From a virus: a stretch of DNA of 64,000 nt. Shown in pieces: positions 9,182 to 18,243 of the stretch. The notes beneath the pieces are model-generated. The model was given only the letters and a program-made list of their open reading frames with translations, searched no databases and was not told the DNA's origin. Location of the stretch: positions 1 through 64,000 of the IMG/VR virus record IMGVR_UViG_3300020020_000001. One strand, given 5' to 3'. The position numbers were made by a program, and so were the translations under genes. Numbering within the stretch: the first letter of the stretch is position 1; every line of letters starts with the position of its first letter.

Positions 9182-9903
9182 TGACTAGCCCGTTCCCTCG
9201 GCCAACGCCGTTTATTATTTCTCAGGCTGTTTCGAGCGGGCTAAGTATACCTGCCATTCAAATTGACCCAAGACTAAACTTCGTACAAGGTGCTTTCCTC
9301 TTTGCTAGTGATATTGATAAGATGGAAATGGGATTTCGCACTTGGAAAAAGCCACTCGAAGAAGCTAGAGATGCTGTAGTTATTCCGTCAGTAGTAAAGA
9401 ACTTCACAGCTGAAGGTCGACCAAGGTGGCAAGCATTACAAGCCAGTACCATTCAAAATAGACTTTATATGGGATTTCCTCGTGGACCAATTCTAGAGCG
9501 TACGGGTCGACTTCGCAAAGCCGCAACGAGGAAGAACATTTGGGAACTTGTTAGTGCTGTAGGCCGAGAAGGCTATGACATGCTGAGCCTACGTACTACC
9601 TTCCTTGATGGTATGGTTCCGTATGCAGAATTTCACCAACTTGGTGCAGGCATGCGCCGTGGACGAAGAGTTGGCGATGTGAAAGGTTCCATTAGTCGTA
9701 CCGGAGATTTCTCTGGCTTTCAGTTTAGGCACAGAGAAGCCAATGCAGCGGCTGGTGGTGACACACGAATATTCAAAATTCCGCCACGACCATTCATTCA
9801 GCTCACTGTTGATGAAGAAATAGAAATCTACGGAATTTTCTTCAACTTCATGTCGGATCAGGTAGACAAATATTGGGGTCCAGAATCTAGGGGACTAATC
9901 TAA
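9181..9903 (+). CDS. Virion morphogenesis/tail completion protein (Mu gpG-like)
   Basis: A 240-residue protein carrying the hallmark PILERTGRLRKAATRK of the phage virion morphogenesis family (about residues 99-114), followed by beta strands and FKIPPRPFIQLT near the C-terminus, also typical of the family (RPF-L). It acts at the head-tail joint. It overlaps its neighbours by one base on both sides, so it is translationally coupled. Confidence 0.75.
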   Translation: MTSPFPRPTPFIISQAVSSGLSIPAIQIDPRLNFVQGAFLFASDIDKMEMGFRTWKKPLEEARDAVVIPSVVKNFTAEGRPRWQALQASTIQNRLYMGFPRGPILERTGRLRKAATRKNIWELVSAVGREGYDMLSLRTTFLDGMVPYAEFHQLGAGMRRGRRVGDVKGSISRTGDFSGFQFRHREANAAAGGDTRIFKIPPRPFIQLTVDEEIEIYGIFFNFMSDQVDKYWGPESRGLI

Positions 9904-10373
9904 TGGCAGTACATACAGATGACGATGCCACAGTGGCACAAGCTATTGAGGTATTGGTTAACGCGAATAAAGCTGCACTGCTACTAGATGATGTTCTCTA
10001 TGGTGATCACAATATGATACCTCATGCCTCTGCGGCAATCATTATGCCGGGTGGAATGCGACGCGAACTTGCTGGCGTTGCGGCTCCTGGTGGTAGAACA
10101 GCAAACAACATGATGGTTGAAGTTGTTCTACACTGGAGCAAAGTTGGCGATGAAGCCACAGAACGTAAAGCTGCTGATCAACGTGGGAAGCTGCTGGAAC
10201 GTAAACTACATGAAGATACTACGCTCGGTGGAATAATTATTCACGGTTTTGTGAACCAAGTGGACCGTGGAAATACCATTATGGGCAATAACAATATGTT
10301 CCGTACTGTACGTATGGTGTATATTGCGATGACAAAGACCTACCTATCACCTCCGGCCGCGCCGACGTCATAG
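9903..10373 (+). CDS. Tail terminator-like protein
   Basis: A 156-residue alpha/beta protein one gene before the tail tube, the usual place of the tail terminator. It shows a conserved-looking VEVVLHWSKVGDEATERKAADQRGKLLERKLHED segment followed by FVNQVDRGN, similar in layout to actinophage tail terminators. The evidence is mostly positional. Confidence 0.6.
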   Translation: MAVHTDDDATVAQAIEVLVNANKAALLLDDVLYGDHNMIPHASAAIIMPGGMRRELAGVAAPGGRTANNMMVEVVLHWSKVGDEATERKAADQRGKLLERKLHEDTTLGGIIIHGFVNQVDRGNTIMGNNNMFRTVRMVYIAMTKTYLSPPAAPTS

Positions 10374-10381
10374 GAGTATCC

Positions 10382-10582
10382 ATGCTGCATCTCGAAATAG
10401 AGTCCGATAGGGACGTACTAGTCGATGGAATCGGACTTCTGCCGGCTGGTCAGTCAGTAGAGGTTACTGAGGAAATGCTAAGAAACTTTGAACTACGGAA
10501 TCACGTGAAGTTGGCGGGAGCAAATCTACCTCCATACGTTCAAGTTTCCGCTGTTTTGTCATCCGACGAGCCTACTGAGTAG
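10382..10582 (+). CDS. Small hypothetical protein
   Basis: A 66-residue protein preceded by TAGGAGTATCC. Acidic beta-rich N-terminal half, then EEMLRNFELRNHVKL. Lies between the tail terminator and tube genes. No known family was recognised. Confidence 0.6.
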   Translation: MLHLEIESDRDVLVDGIGLLPAGQSVEVTEEMLRNFELRNHVKLAGANLPPYVQVSAVLSSDEPTE

Positions 10583-10596
10583 AGGGGAGGGTAGCT

Positions 10597-11859
10597 ATGA
10601 CAATTGGAATTGGTGCTGCCGGTATCGCTGGCATAGCCGTAGAACAGCTATCGCCTCCAGTATTAACTGGTATTCAGCAGGCTGGTGGTGCACTCACGGC
10701 AGGAACCTACAAGTACTATGTTACAGCTATTAACGCTGTAGGAGAAACTTCGGTTTCAAACGAAGTTACAGTTACGACGGCTGCCGCTGACCTGACTGCA
10801 CACCTAACCTGGCCAGCCGTAACTGGTGCTACCGGCTATAAGGTATATCGCACGACTGCTGGCGGTGCTTCTAACACTGAGCTACTGCGGGCCACGCTTG
10901 GTCTCGTCCTTGTTTATGACGACATTGCTGTGGGTGCGCCTGCTGGCGCTTTCCCAACAACGAACACAGCGGTTTCACCTGGTACTTATGCCGCGCCGAC
11001 GAAGTTCTTCCCGTTCAACAGCGAATCTCTCAACTTGATGGAAGACACAGTATGGCGCCGGCCAATTCGGCAGTCTGCTGACATCATTGGCGCTGTGCCT
11101 GGTAATTTCCATCCAGAAGGCGATCTAGCTCTAGAGTCGCTAGAAGACGTGGTGTTGTGGTTCCTGTGGGCTTCACGTACATCTATCGTAAAAACAGGAA
11201 CACTACCTAACTTTATCTACACTATTACACCAACAGCCGCCGCGGTAGCTAATAAGACTCTATCACTTACGCTAGTACGTAATGGTATCGTTTTTGGCTA
11301 CACCGGTATCTGTCTATCTAGCTTCACCTTTGGTATTGACAATGGACTACTAACATTCCAGACTAGTGTGCAAGGCCGCGACGAAACAGTGCAGTCACTG
11401 CCAGTGCCGACGTGGCCAACTACCACACCATTCGGTGCCGGTATGTATACGATTGAAGTTCCAACCGGATCAACTGTTCTTGATACTGATACCTTTGAAT
11501 TTACGGTTGAAGATAATGCAGAAGCACAGTTCCGACTAAAAAGCACTGGTCGTGGAGCACAGTTCATCAAGTATGGTGAGCGCAACTCAACTATGACAAT
11601 GGAACGTGACTTCGAATCTCGTACTGACTATGATCTATTTAAGTCAGTAACAGCACAAAGTGTTACTTTGACTGCGTCCAAAGGTGTCAACAACTCAATT
11701 GGCTTGCTTGCACCAGTAGCTATCAAGGATACTTACGAAGTTGGATTATCTGGACAAGGCGATCTGGTTCGTGCTAGCATTTCCTACCAAAACATCATTG
11801 ATGGTACCGGCAAGTCATGGCAAATCACTATAAAGACGCAGGAAGATATACTTCCGTAA
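10597..11859 (+). CDS. Major tail tube protein with N-terminal Ig-like domain
   Basis: A 420-residue protein. Residues 25-130 form an Ig/Fn3-like domain (GTYKYYVTAINAVGETS, then GATGYKVYRTTAGG) like the one at 651. The remaining 290 residues carry the tube fold, beginning with FFPFNSESLNLMEDTVWRRPIR and including DLALESLEDVVLWFLWASRT. Its place just before the frameshifted chaperone and tape measure supports the assignment. The Ig-like domain would decorate the tail exterior. Confidence 0.8.
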   Translation: MTIGIGAAGIAGIAVEQLSPPVLTGIQQAGGALTAGTYKYYVTAINAVGETSVSNEVTVTTAAADLTAHLTWPAVTGATGYKVYRTTAGGASNTELLRATLGLVLVYDDIAVGAPAGAFPTTNTAVSPGTYAAPTKFFPFNSESLNLMEDTVWRRPIRQSADIIGAVPGNFHPEGDLALESLEDVVLWFLWASRTSIVKTGTLPNFIYTITPTAAAVANKTLSLTLVRNGIVFGYTGICLSSFTFGIDNGLLTFQTSVQGRDETVQSLPVPTWPTTTPFGAGMYTIEVPTGSTVLDTDTFEFTVEDNAEAQFRLKSTGRGAQFIKYGERNSTMTMERDFESRTDYDLFKSVTAQSVTLTASKGVNNSIGLLAPVAIKDTYEVGLSGQGDLVRASISYQNIIDGTGKSWQITIKTQEDILP

Positions 11860-11969
11860 TGCCTTGGTATGAAACCACATTGATAATCTGTCGAACCTTT
11901 ATGATTGGCTCGGCAGCATTGTTTATTGGTTTCATGCTCTCTGATTCTGTAATTAGGAGTAGGAAGAAA

Positions 11970-12353
11970 ATGCCAGCAGCAGTAGTCACAAACACAGTCA
12001 GCGAAAAACTACCTTTACTAAGTGCGCCTCCAGATGGTTACGTTATAGTTCGTAGAATGAACTATGGAGAAGAACTCAAGCGTAGCAACATGGCTGCCAA
12101 ATTCCTCATGAACAGTGATAAAGGATCTAAGGAAATGCAGGGTCAACTCGAAATGCAAACTGAAGAGGTTGCATTTTGGGACTTTGCGAATCTAGTCGTT
12201 GAGCACAACCTGACTGATGCCAATGAGCTGCCACTTAATTTCAAGAACCATGCCCACGTTTCGATGCTTGATGGTGCAATTGGTAGAGAAATTGGTGAAC
12301 TGATTGATGCGTTCAATGGTGCGAAGGAATCAGAAGAAGTAAAAAACTCCTAA
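11970..12353 (+). CDS. Tail assembly chaperone, short form
   Basis: A 127-residue chaperone (gpG analogue). The start at 11970 is chosen for the TTAGGAGTAGGAAG site just upstream. The reading frame is open back to a TAATG overlap at 11859, which would add a hydrophobic leader; that start is possible but less typical. The protein binds the tape measure during tail assembly. Near its end, A AAA AAC at 12341-12347 in the correct phase is a canonical -1 slippery site leading to a longer product. Confidence 0.75.
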   Translation: MPAAVVTNTVSEKLPLLSAPPDGYVIVRRMNYGEELKRSNMAAKFLMNSDKGSKEMQGQLEMQTEEVAFWDFANLVVEHNLTDANELPLNFKNHAHVSMLDGAIGREIGELIDAFNGAKESEEVKNS

Positions 12354-12586
12354 CTGAGATACGGAAGGCTGTACTAGTTCCTAAGGCACTGGTATCTCAG
12401 GAAGCAATTGCAGTTATTAATATCATACAAATATGTGATAGATTTCATACATTGCCAAATCCAGGTGGATTACTAGATCAAGATAGCCTATTTGTGTTCA
12501 TCATGCATAATTATCTTACTTGGGAAAATGAGCGCGCAGAACTAGACGCGCAGAAAGCGAAGATGTCTAAGAACATTAAGCACTAG
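12341..12586 (+). CDS. -1 frameshift extension of tail assembly chaperone (gpGT form)
   Basis: After slippage at A AAA AAC (12341-12347), the -1 frame stays open to TAG at 12584-12586. It adds about 80 residues beginning LLTEIRKAVLVPKAL and ending near QKAKMSKNIKH, directly before the tape measure gene. This arrangement is conserved in long-tailed phages, where a small fraction of ribosomes shift to make the longer chaperone. No independent start for this segment is apparent. Confidence 0.78.
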   Translation, partial: KKLLTEIRKAVLVPKALVSQEAIAVINIIQICDRFHTLPNPGGLLDQDSLFVFIMHNYLTWENERAELDAQKAKMSKNIKH

Positions 12587-12596
12587 GGAGCCGTTG

Positions 12597-15146
12597 GTGC
12601 CATTCAGTGCAACTCGCGATCTTTGGCTCGTACTCAAGGCCCGTGATGAAGGTTCACGGGCCATGCGTAGTTTCTCCAGAGACATTCGCATGGTTGGCGA
12701 CAATGTTAGAATGGCTAACCTACAAGCTTCACGTTCCGCACTTATCAACCAAATGGCAACACAGAGACTCACTGGTGCTTCTCAAGCTGACCTACTAGTA
12801 ACTCAACGACGGATTCAGGGTATTGACCAAGAAGTCGGCGCAATGCGAATGGCACGCGCCGAAATGGAAGAAGGAAGAGTATCTGCACAGAAGCTAGGCA
12901 CTGCGCTAAGTGGCGCCTCTGGTATGTTAACGGCTGCTGGTACAGCCTTCACTGCCATTGGTGTTTTTGGTGCAATGGGACTAAAAAGTCTAGTAGACAG
13001 TGCAGTTGCATATGAACAGCAGGCAGCAGCAACTCGGACTCAGGTGGACAAGTTTGCTACTTCACTCAAGGATATCGAAGATATTGGTATCCGAGTAGCT
13101 AGAAGTATTGGTGTTCCATTTGAGCAAATTCAGCCAGCACTGTTCGACATCTTCTCTTCAATGGAAGTAGGCGCAGCCGACGCCGAAGTACTTTTGAACA
13201 CCTTCGCCAAGGCTGCTGTTGCTGGTCAAACCGACATCCAATCAGCTTCGCGCGCAACCATTGGTATTCTTAACGCCTTCCAACTGCCAATCAGCCAGGT
13301 TAATCACCTTATGGATGTGCAGTTCCAGTTGGTGCAGGAAGGTATTGGTACCTACGAAGAGTGGAATGCACGTATCGGTTTGGTTACACCATCAGCAGTT
13401 CGATTTGGTCAGTCTGTAGAAATGATGGCAGCCGCGCTTGCTGCCTCAACCCGTATGGGTATCTCTGCGGCTCGATCAGGTACCTCTGTTGCGCGTGCTA
13501 TGGATGCAATGTCAAACCCCGTAGCCGTGGAGAACCTCAGAGAACTTGGTGTTCAAGCAACAGATGCGGAAGGCAACTTCCGTCCGATGATCGACATTCT
13601 GTTTGAGTTCCGTGACGCGCTCGGCGATATGCCTGAAGAAGACAAGATTTCCAAAATTCTAGAAGTGTTTAAGGGTGCTGGTGGAACGATTGAAGCTCGA
13701 CGCTTCCTCCAGAACATGCTTATTACACCAGGAAACTTGGAGTTGTTCAAGACCATTCTAAGTGAAATGGAAAATGAGTCTGGCTCTTTCGCTTCCGCTT
13801 ATGCAATTATGGCTGATACCACTGCGACCAAAACTCAATTGATGAAAAACCAGTGGGAAACACTAAAGATTACTATGGGTCAAGCACTAAAACCTGTATT
13901 CGAGAAGATAATCGGTTGGCTTGCCCAGCTGTTTGAATGGTACAACAATCTAACACCTGCACAGCAGAGCTTTATTGCCAAGGCTGTTGCTGTTGCAGTA
14001 GTATTGTCACTTATTGGTGGCATTCTATTGCTTGTTGTTGGCGGACTACTCGCCTTTGCTGCTGCTGCGGTTCTGGCTGGTTCATCACTGTTTATTGTTC
14101 TTGGTATACTTGGCGGCATTGCAGCAGGGTTTGTCGCACTAGCTGCGGCTATATATCTGGCATGGGTTAATAGCACTGACTTCCGTACACTTATTAGATA
14201 CATAGCGGATGAACTTACTGCATTCTGGCAGGACACAGTAGTACCCACAGGGGAAGCGATTCGCGCTGCGTTCGAAGACAAAGTGCTACCAGTATTGGAA
14301 AAGCTTTGGGCACTCATTGATACGCGGGTACTGCCGATTGTTCGTCACTTGATGCAATACTTCACTACTGAAGGTCTAGCTGCTCTTGGTCAGGTATTCA
14401 ACGTTATCAAGGACAAAGTAATCTGGGCATTCGAGATGATCGCCAAGATTATTAATGAAAACGTGATTCCAGCCATTGCTTACCTAACCAAATATTACCA
14501 TGAACACGAAGCTGCTATCCACAAGATTATCGATATTTTGATCTTCTTGGGTAAGTGGTTCCTTATCATTGCGGCCATCGTGCTCGGTGTGCTTATTGTA
14601 GTCTTCGTTGGACCACTAGTAGCAGCCTTCCTTGCTGTGGGTGCGGTCATTGGTGTGCTGATCAACTTCGTTGTGCAGCTCATTGAATGGTTCTACCGAA
14701 TCAAGGCAGCAGTTGGTAACGTCATCAATGATATTAAATCATTCGTTCCAGAATTTATTCAGGCTGGCCAGAACATGGTTGATGGACTCATTAGAGGTGT
14801 CACCAATAAGATTCAACAGTTCCGTGATACGATTTACAATCTTGGTGCTAATGCAGTAGGTTGGCTCAAGTCCACGCTTGGTATTGCTTCGCCATCCAAG
14901 GAATTCATGAAGCTTGGTCAGTCTTCGATGGAGGGCTTCATGCTTGGTATGCAAAAGACAATGCCAGCACTAGAAGCTCAGGTAACTTCAAACACAGCTG
15001 GATTAACATCCAGTGATCGAGCTTCTAGCTATGGTGGTAGAGGAAATACCGGTGGAGCTAACCAAATATTCAACATCACTACACAAGAGATAAACCCTAG
15101 ACAGCATGCTGAAGAACTCGGTTGGCTTCTGAACGGGAGGTCATAA
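12597..15146 (+). CDS. Tape measure protein
   Basis: About 849 residues; a GTG at 12597 sits six bases after AGGGAG (a TTG at 12594 is the alternative). The N-terminal part is helical, followed by the TP901-type tape measure core including ATKTQLMKNQWETLKITMG (about residue 405-423). Long hydrophobic segments occur near residues 456-525 and 640-690, and a C-terminal region contains GWLKSTLGIASPS. It sets tail length and is probably ejected during infection. By length it predicts a tail of roughly 120-130 nm (inference from about 0.15 nm per residue). Confidence 0.88.
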   Translation: MPFSATRDLWLVLKARDEGSRAMRSFSRDIRMVGDNVRMANLQASRSALINQMATQRLTGASQADLLVTQRRIQGIDQEVGAMRMARAEMEEGRVSAQKLGTALSGASGMLTAAGTAFTAIGVFGAMGLKSLVDSAVAYEQQAAATRTQVDKFATSLKDIEDIGIRVARSIGVPFEQIQPALFDIFSSMEVGAADAEVLLNTFAKAAVAGQTDIQSASRATIGILNAFQLPISQVNHLMDVQFQLVQEGIGTYEEWNARIGLVTPSAVRFGQSVEMMAAALAASTRMGISAARSGTSVARAMDAMSNPVAVENLRELGVQATDAEGNFRPMIDILFEFRDALGDMPEEDKISKILEVFKGAGGTIEARRFLQNMLITPGNLELFKTILSEMENESGSFASAYAIMADTTATKTQLMKNQWETLKITMGQALKPVFEKIIGWLAQLFEWYNNLTPAQQSFIAKAVAVAVVLSLIGGILLLVVGGLLAFAAAAVLAGSSLFIVLGILGGIAAGFVALAAAIYLAWVNSTDFRTLIRYIADELTAFWQDTVVPTGEAIRAAFEDKVLPVLEKLWALIDTRVLPIVRHLMQYFTTEGLAALGQVFNVIKDKVIWAFEMIAKIINENVIPAIAYLTKYYHEHEAAIHKIIDILIFLGKWFLIIAAIVLGVLIVVFVGPLVAAFLAVGAVIGVLINFVVQLIEWFYRIKAAVGNVINDIKSFVPEFIQAGQNMVDGLIRGVTNKIQQFRDTIYNLGANAVGWLKSTLGIASPSKEFMKLGQSSMEGFMLGMQKTMPALEAQVTSNTAGLTSSDRASSYGGRGNTGGANQIFNITTQEINPRQHAEELGWLLNGRS

Positions 15147-16006
15147 TGTCGATTGGCCTCAATGAGTATACGTTTCAGCTTGATGCCGCTGGTGTTACTT
15201 TAAATACAGATGCCACGCTTCCTTTCGTAGACATTGAAAGGGTAAGCGGTTTAGATAGTGCACCGTACAGAGAAACACTGCGTGACCACGAAGGTACAGA
15301 CGGTGGCTTCTTAGATGCAGAATTCGAAAAGGGACGAGATGTCATTCTAGAAGGTATCGTCTATGCTGATTCTGGTACTATTGAATCTTATCTCGATAGT
15401 CTAAAAGAGAATTATGCGCCAGTACAAACACCAATACCGTTTTATCTAAAGGCTCCTGGTGTAGATGAGCGAGTAGTGTTTGTTAAACCTCGTGGTGTTC
15501 GTTATGACTGGGCGACTGCGCGCAGACTTGGCATCACTAATGCGCAATTCTTAATGTATGCAGAAGACCCAAGAATATATGACTCGAACTTACTGAATTC
15601 GGTTATCAATTATGGCGGCTCATCGGGTTTGGGTCTTGCCTTTAACGTTGGATTCAATGTTAACTTTGGTGGTGGAGCCACACCTGCTGGTACAACACTT
15701 ACCAATTCAGGTAACAGACCGACTCCAATTATTTTCCTAATCACAGGACCAATCGTTAATCCAGTTATCACCAATAGTACATCTGGTCACTCGCTTGGTT
15801 TCACAATAGAATTACTCACTGGGGAAACGCTAACTGTGGATACATTAAATAGAACAGTTTATCTGAACACTAGCTTGAATAGAAGAAATACCTTAACGAA
15901 TCCGGATTGGTTCTTCTTAGATCCTGGTGCAAACACTATTGTGTTTGGTGGTACTAGCGGTACCGGTAGTACACTTAGCATCTCCTACCGATCAGCTTGG
16001 CGGTGA
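15146..16006 (+). CDS. Distal tail protein (Dit-like)
   Basis: A 286-residue protein beginning at the TAATG overlap with the tape measure gene. It has the siphovirus tail protein pattern: ERVSGLDSAPYRETLRDHEG, GRDVILEGIVYADSG, then RVVFVKPRGVRYDW, with a C-terminal jelly-roll-like region. Dit hexamers join the tail tube to the baseplate. Gene order supports the call. Confidence 0.78.
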   Translation: MSIGLNEYTFQLDAAGVTLNTDATLPFVDIERVSGLDSAPYRETLRDHEGTDGGFLDAEFEKGRDVILEGIVYADSGTIESYLDSLKENYAPVQTPIPFYLKAPGVDERVVFVKPRGVRYDWATARRLGITNAQFLMYAEDPRIYDSNLLNSVINYGGSSGLGLAFNVGFNVNFGGGATPAGTTLTNSGNRPTPIIFLITGPIVNPVITNSTSGHSLGFTIELLTGETLTVDTLNRTVYLNTSLNRRNTLTNPDWFFLDPGANTIVFGGTSGTGSTLSISYRSAWR

Positions 16007-16012
16007 TTTATA

Positions 16013-17167
16013 ATGGCAGTTATTAACCCATGTGGTTATTTGCAGAATGCTGGAGCTACCCATACTGCTGAGCAGTTTCGGAATTGGATGGGTGCGCTTA
16101 CTGGTGGTAAGGTAAGCACTACCTCACTAATTTCTCGTGGTGGTGTAAAACACGATTCTGGTAGTGCACTCCAGGTTACTCAGTCAGGCTCGCCTGCCAT
16201 GTCTGTTATTGTCAAGTCTGGACATGCAGCCATTTCTGGTACTGAGGGTAGCAAGCAAGGTGTCTACCTAGTAATGAACGATGCTGATGTTACGCTCAGC
16301 ATTTCGGCGGCCCATGCTACTCTAAACCGTATTGACAGTGTGGTCTTCAAGGTTGAAGATGCTGCTTATTCGGGCGCGGCAAATACTAGCTCACTTGTTG
16401 TAGTGACTGGTACTCCGGCTGGTTCGCCCGTGGCTCCAACACTACCAGCTAACTCACTAGAGCTTGCTCGTGTATCAGTGGTAGCGCTTGATACCTCTAT
16501 TACCAATGGTGAGATCACCGACAGACGTACATATTTGGCAGCCACTGGTGGAGTGATTACTGCAACGAGCGGTCTGCGACCAGCAGCAAACACAGTAACA
16601 AGTGGACAACGAATCTACGAAACTGACACAGCTAGATCGTATATCACGCACGACGCTGGCACCACCTGGTCTTTGTTACCAAACAATTATCTAGCACGGA
16701 ATACTTTGTCTGGAACGGCTGCATCAGTTACGTTTAGCAGCATTCCAACCAATTTGCGAACAGTGACAGTGAGATATCGTGCTCGGTCTAACTCTGGAGC
16801 AATCACTAACGTTAACATGACCATTAATGGTAGCGCTGCTGCATCTTATACCCAGTATAGCGCAGGATCGACAGATGGTGCAGATGTTACTCCAGCCGGT
16901 GGTGGAGGACTGACAAGCGCAGGAGTTGGACTAGTTCCAGGTACTACTACTCGATTCTCTGCTAATGAGATCATGTTCACGTCCTGGGACATTACTACTT
17001 TGCTGCAATGGCATTATAGAATGTATGCCTTCGATGGTAACCTCTATATCCGCCACGGAGGTGGCAACTTCGACGTGGCAGGCCCATACACTAGCATCAC
17101 TCTTACTCCATCGGCTGGCAGCTTCGTCTCTGGATCTGACTTCCAGTTGGAAGGCATCTACGCGTAA
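16013..17167 (+). CDS. Minor tail/baseplate protein
   Basis: A 384-residue protein. The first 190 residues resemble a baseplate attachment domain common in actinophage fibres (ATLNRIDSVVFKVED, then LELARVSV and NGEITDRRTY). The C-terminal 190 residues look like a beta-sandwich. It is probably the upper part of a receptor-binding complex. Receptor specificity cannot be read from sequence. Confidence 0.65.
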   Translation: MAVINPCGYLQNAGATHTAEQFRNWMGALTGGKVSTTSLISRGGVKHDSGSALQVTQSGSPAMSVIVKSGHAAISGTEGSKQGVYLVMNDADVTLSISAAHATLNRIDSVVFKVEDAAYSGAANTSSLVVVTGTPAGSPVAPTLPANSLELARVSVVALDTSITNGEITDRRTYLAATGGVITATSGLRPAANTVTSGQRIYETDTARSYITHDAGTTWSLLPNNYLARNTLSGTAASVTFSSIPTNLRTVTVRYRARSNSGAITNVNMTINGSAAASYTQYSAGSTDGADVTPAGGGGLTSAGVGLVPGTTTRFSANEIMFTSWDITTLLQWHYRMYAFDGNLYIRHGGGNFDVAGPYTSITLTPSAGSFVSGSDFQLEGIYA

Positions 17168-17179
17168 GGAGAGGTGAGT

Positions 17180-17305
17180 ATGACAGAGCCACGCACGGAG
17201 GAAACCGTCCAAGAGCAATTTCCAGACCGTGGTCAGCGTCCTTCTGACGCTGTGGTTGTCGATGAGAATGCTGACCCCGCACCTAACACTGGACATCCAG
17301 AATGA
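17180..17305 (+). CDS. Small acidic hypothetical protein
   Basis: A 41-residue Pro/Glu/Asp-rich peptide with a strong AAGGAGAGGTGAG site and a four-base ATGA overlap with the amidase gene. It is probably unstructured, with no recognisable family. Tight coupling suggests it works with, or regulates production of, the amidase. Confidence 0.5.
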   Translation: MTEPRTEETVQEQFPDRGQRPSDAVVVDENADPAPNTGHPE

Positions 17306-18240
17306 GTACTAATCCAATGCTGTGGGTAGGTTACCCACGAAGCTATACTGCCGGTCGCGCTCGGTCAGTACAGTATGTTACATTGCACTATACTGCTGGT
17401 AGTGAAGGACCAACTTCTGCTGAAGGTGGAGCCAACTACGACAAGACCCGTACCGATGGTACGTCCTGTCACGCATTCTTTGACTCATCTGGACCTGGTT
17501 TGCAAGAAGTACCGTTTGGTGATAGGTCACACTCAGCCTATTTCCATGGTAATGAGATTGGTGTGCATTACGAGATTTGTGGCACCATACAAACTAGGGC
17601 TCAGTGGCTTGATCCGACTTCGATGGCAACATTGAAGACTTGTGCACAGGCTGTTGCGTATGCTTGTGAAGCCTTAGGACTACAGAAGCGTAGACTGTCT
17701 GTAGATGAGACCCGGGCTGCGTATTTTGGCGCATCTGGACAACGGCCTACGGGTATCAACGACCATTGGACGATCACAAAAGCATATCCGGAAGATCCAG
17801 GTAACCACACTGATGTTGGTGCGGAGTTTCCATGGGATGTTTTCATGGATATGGTGACCGGTGGAACAATTAAGGAGGATGTTGACATGCCCGCAGTATT
17901 CAAGATCAAGCCATACAAAGAATCTGACGGATCATCTGGGAAATTCTCCAATCGTTATGGTGTTAGTAACGGTCCAACATTTTATTGGCTTCCAGTTGGT
18001 CCAGCGTCAGATCCAAACCTATACGTGCGTGCTTGCACTGGGTTGTATGATATACCAATGACCGAAGGTTCTGGCGGCGCAATTAAGAGTTACGATATTG
18101 CTTGGATGCCTGGCGCCGGCACTGAAGTTCCATGGTCAGGGTCTGGTGGTGTTGCAACAGCGGTAAAGCTCACAGCAGATGGTGAAAAGCAGGTTTACGA
18201 CCAGGCACTCAAGGCTGCGCAGAGTGCTGAGGATAGCTAA
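17302..18240 (+). CDS. N-acetylmuramoyl-L-alanine amidase (endolysin or tail lysin)
   Basis: A 312-residue type 2 amidase. Zinc ligands fit LHYTAG (His near residue 29), VHYEICG, and HTDVG (His near residue 169) with an upstream Lys. This fold cleaves the bond between muramic acid and the peptide stem. The C-terminal 110 residues, after TIKEDVDMPA, look like a separate beta-rich domain that may bind the wall. The gene lies among tail genes, so it could act in entry as well as lysis. No signal peptide. Confidence 0.82.
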   Translation: MSTNPMLWVGYPRSYTAGRARSVQYVTLHYTAGSEGPTSAEGGANYDKTRTDGTSCHAFFDSSGPGLQEVPFGDRSHSAYFHGNEIGVHYEICGTIQTRAQWLDPTSMATLKTCAQAVAYACEALGLQKRRLSVDETRAAYFGASGQRPTGINDHWTITKAYPEDPGNHTDVGAEFPWDVFMDMVTGGTIKEDVDMPAVFKIKPYKESDGSSGKFSNRYGVSNGPTFYWLPVGPASDPNLYVRACTGLYDIPMTEGSGGAIKSYDIAWMPGAGTEVPWSGSGGVATAVKLTADGEKQVYDQALKAAQSAEDS

Positions 18241-18243
18241 TTC

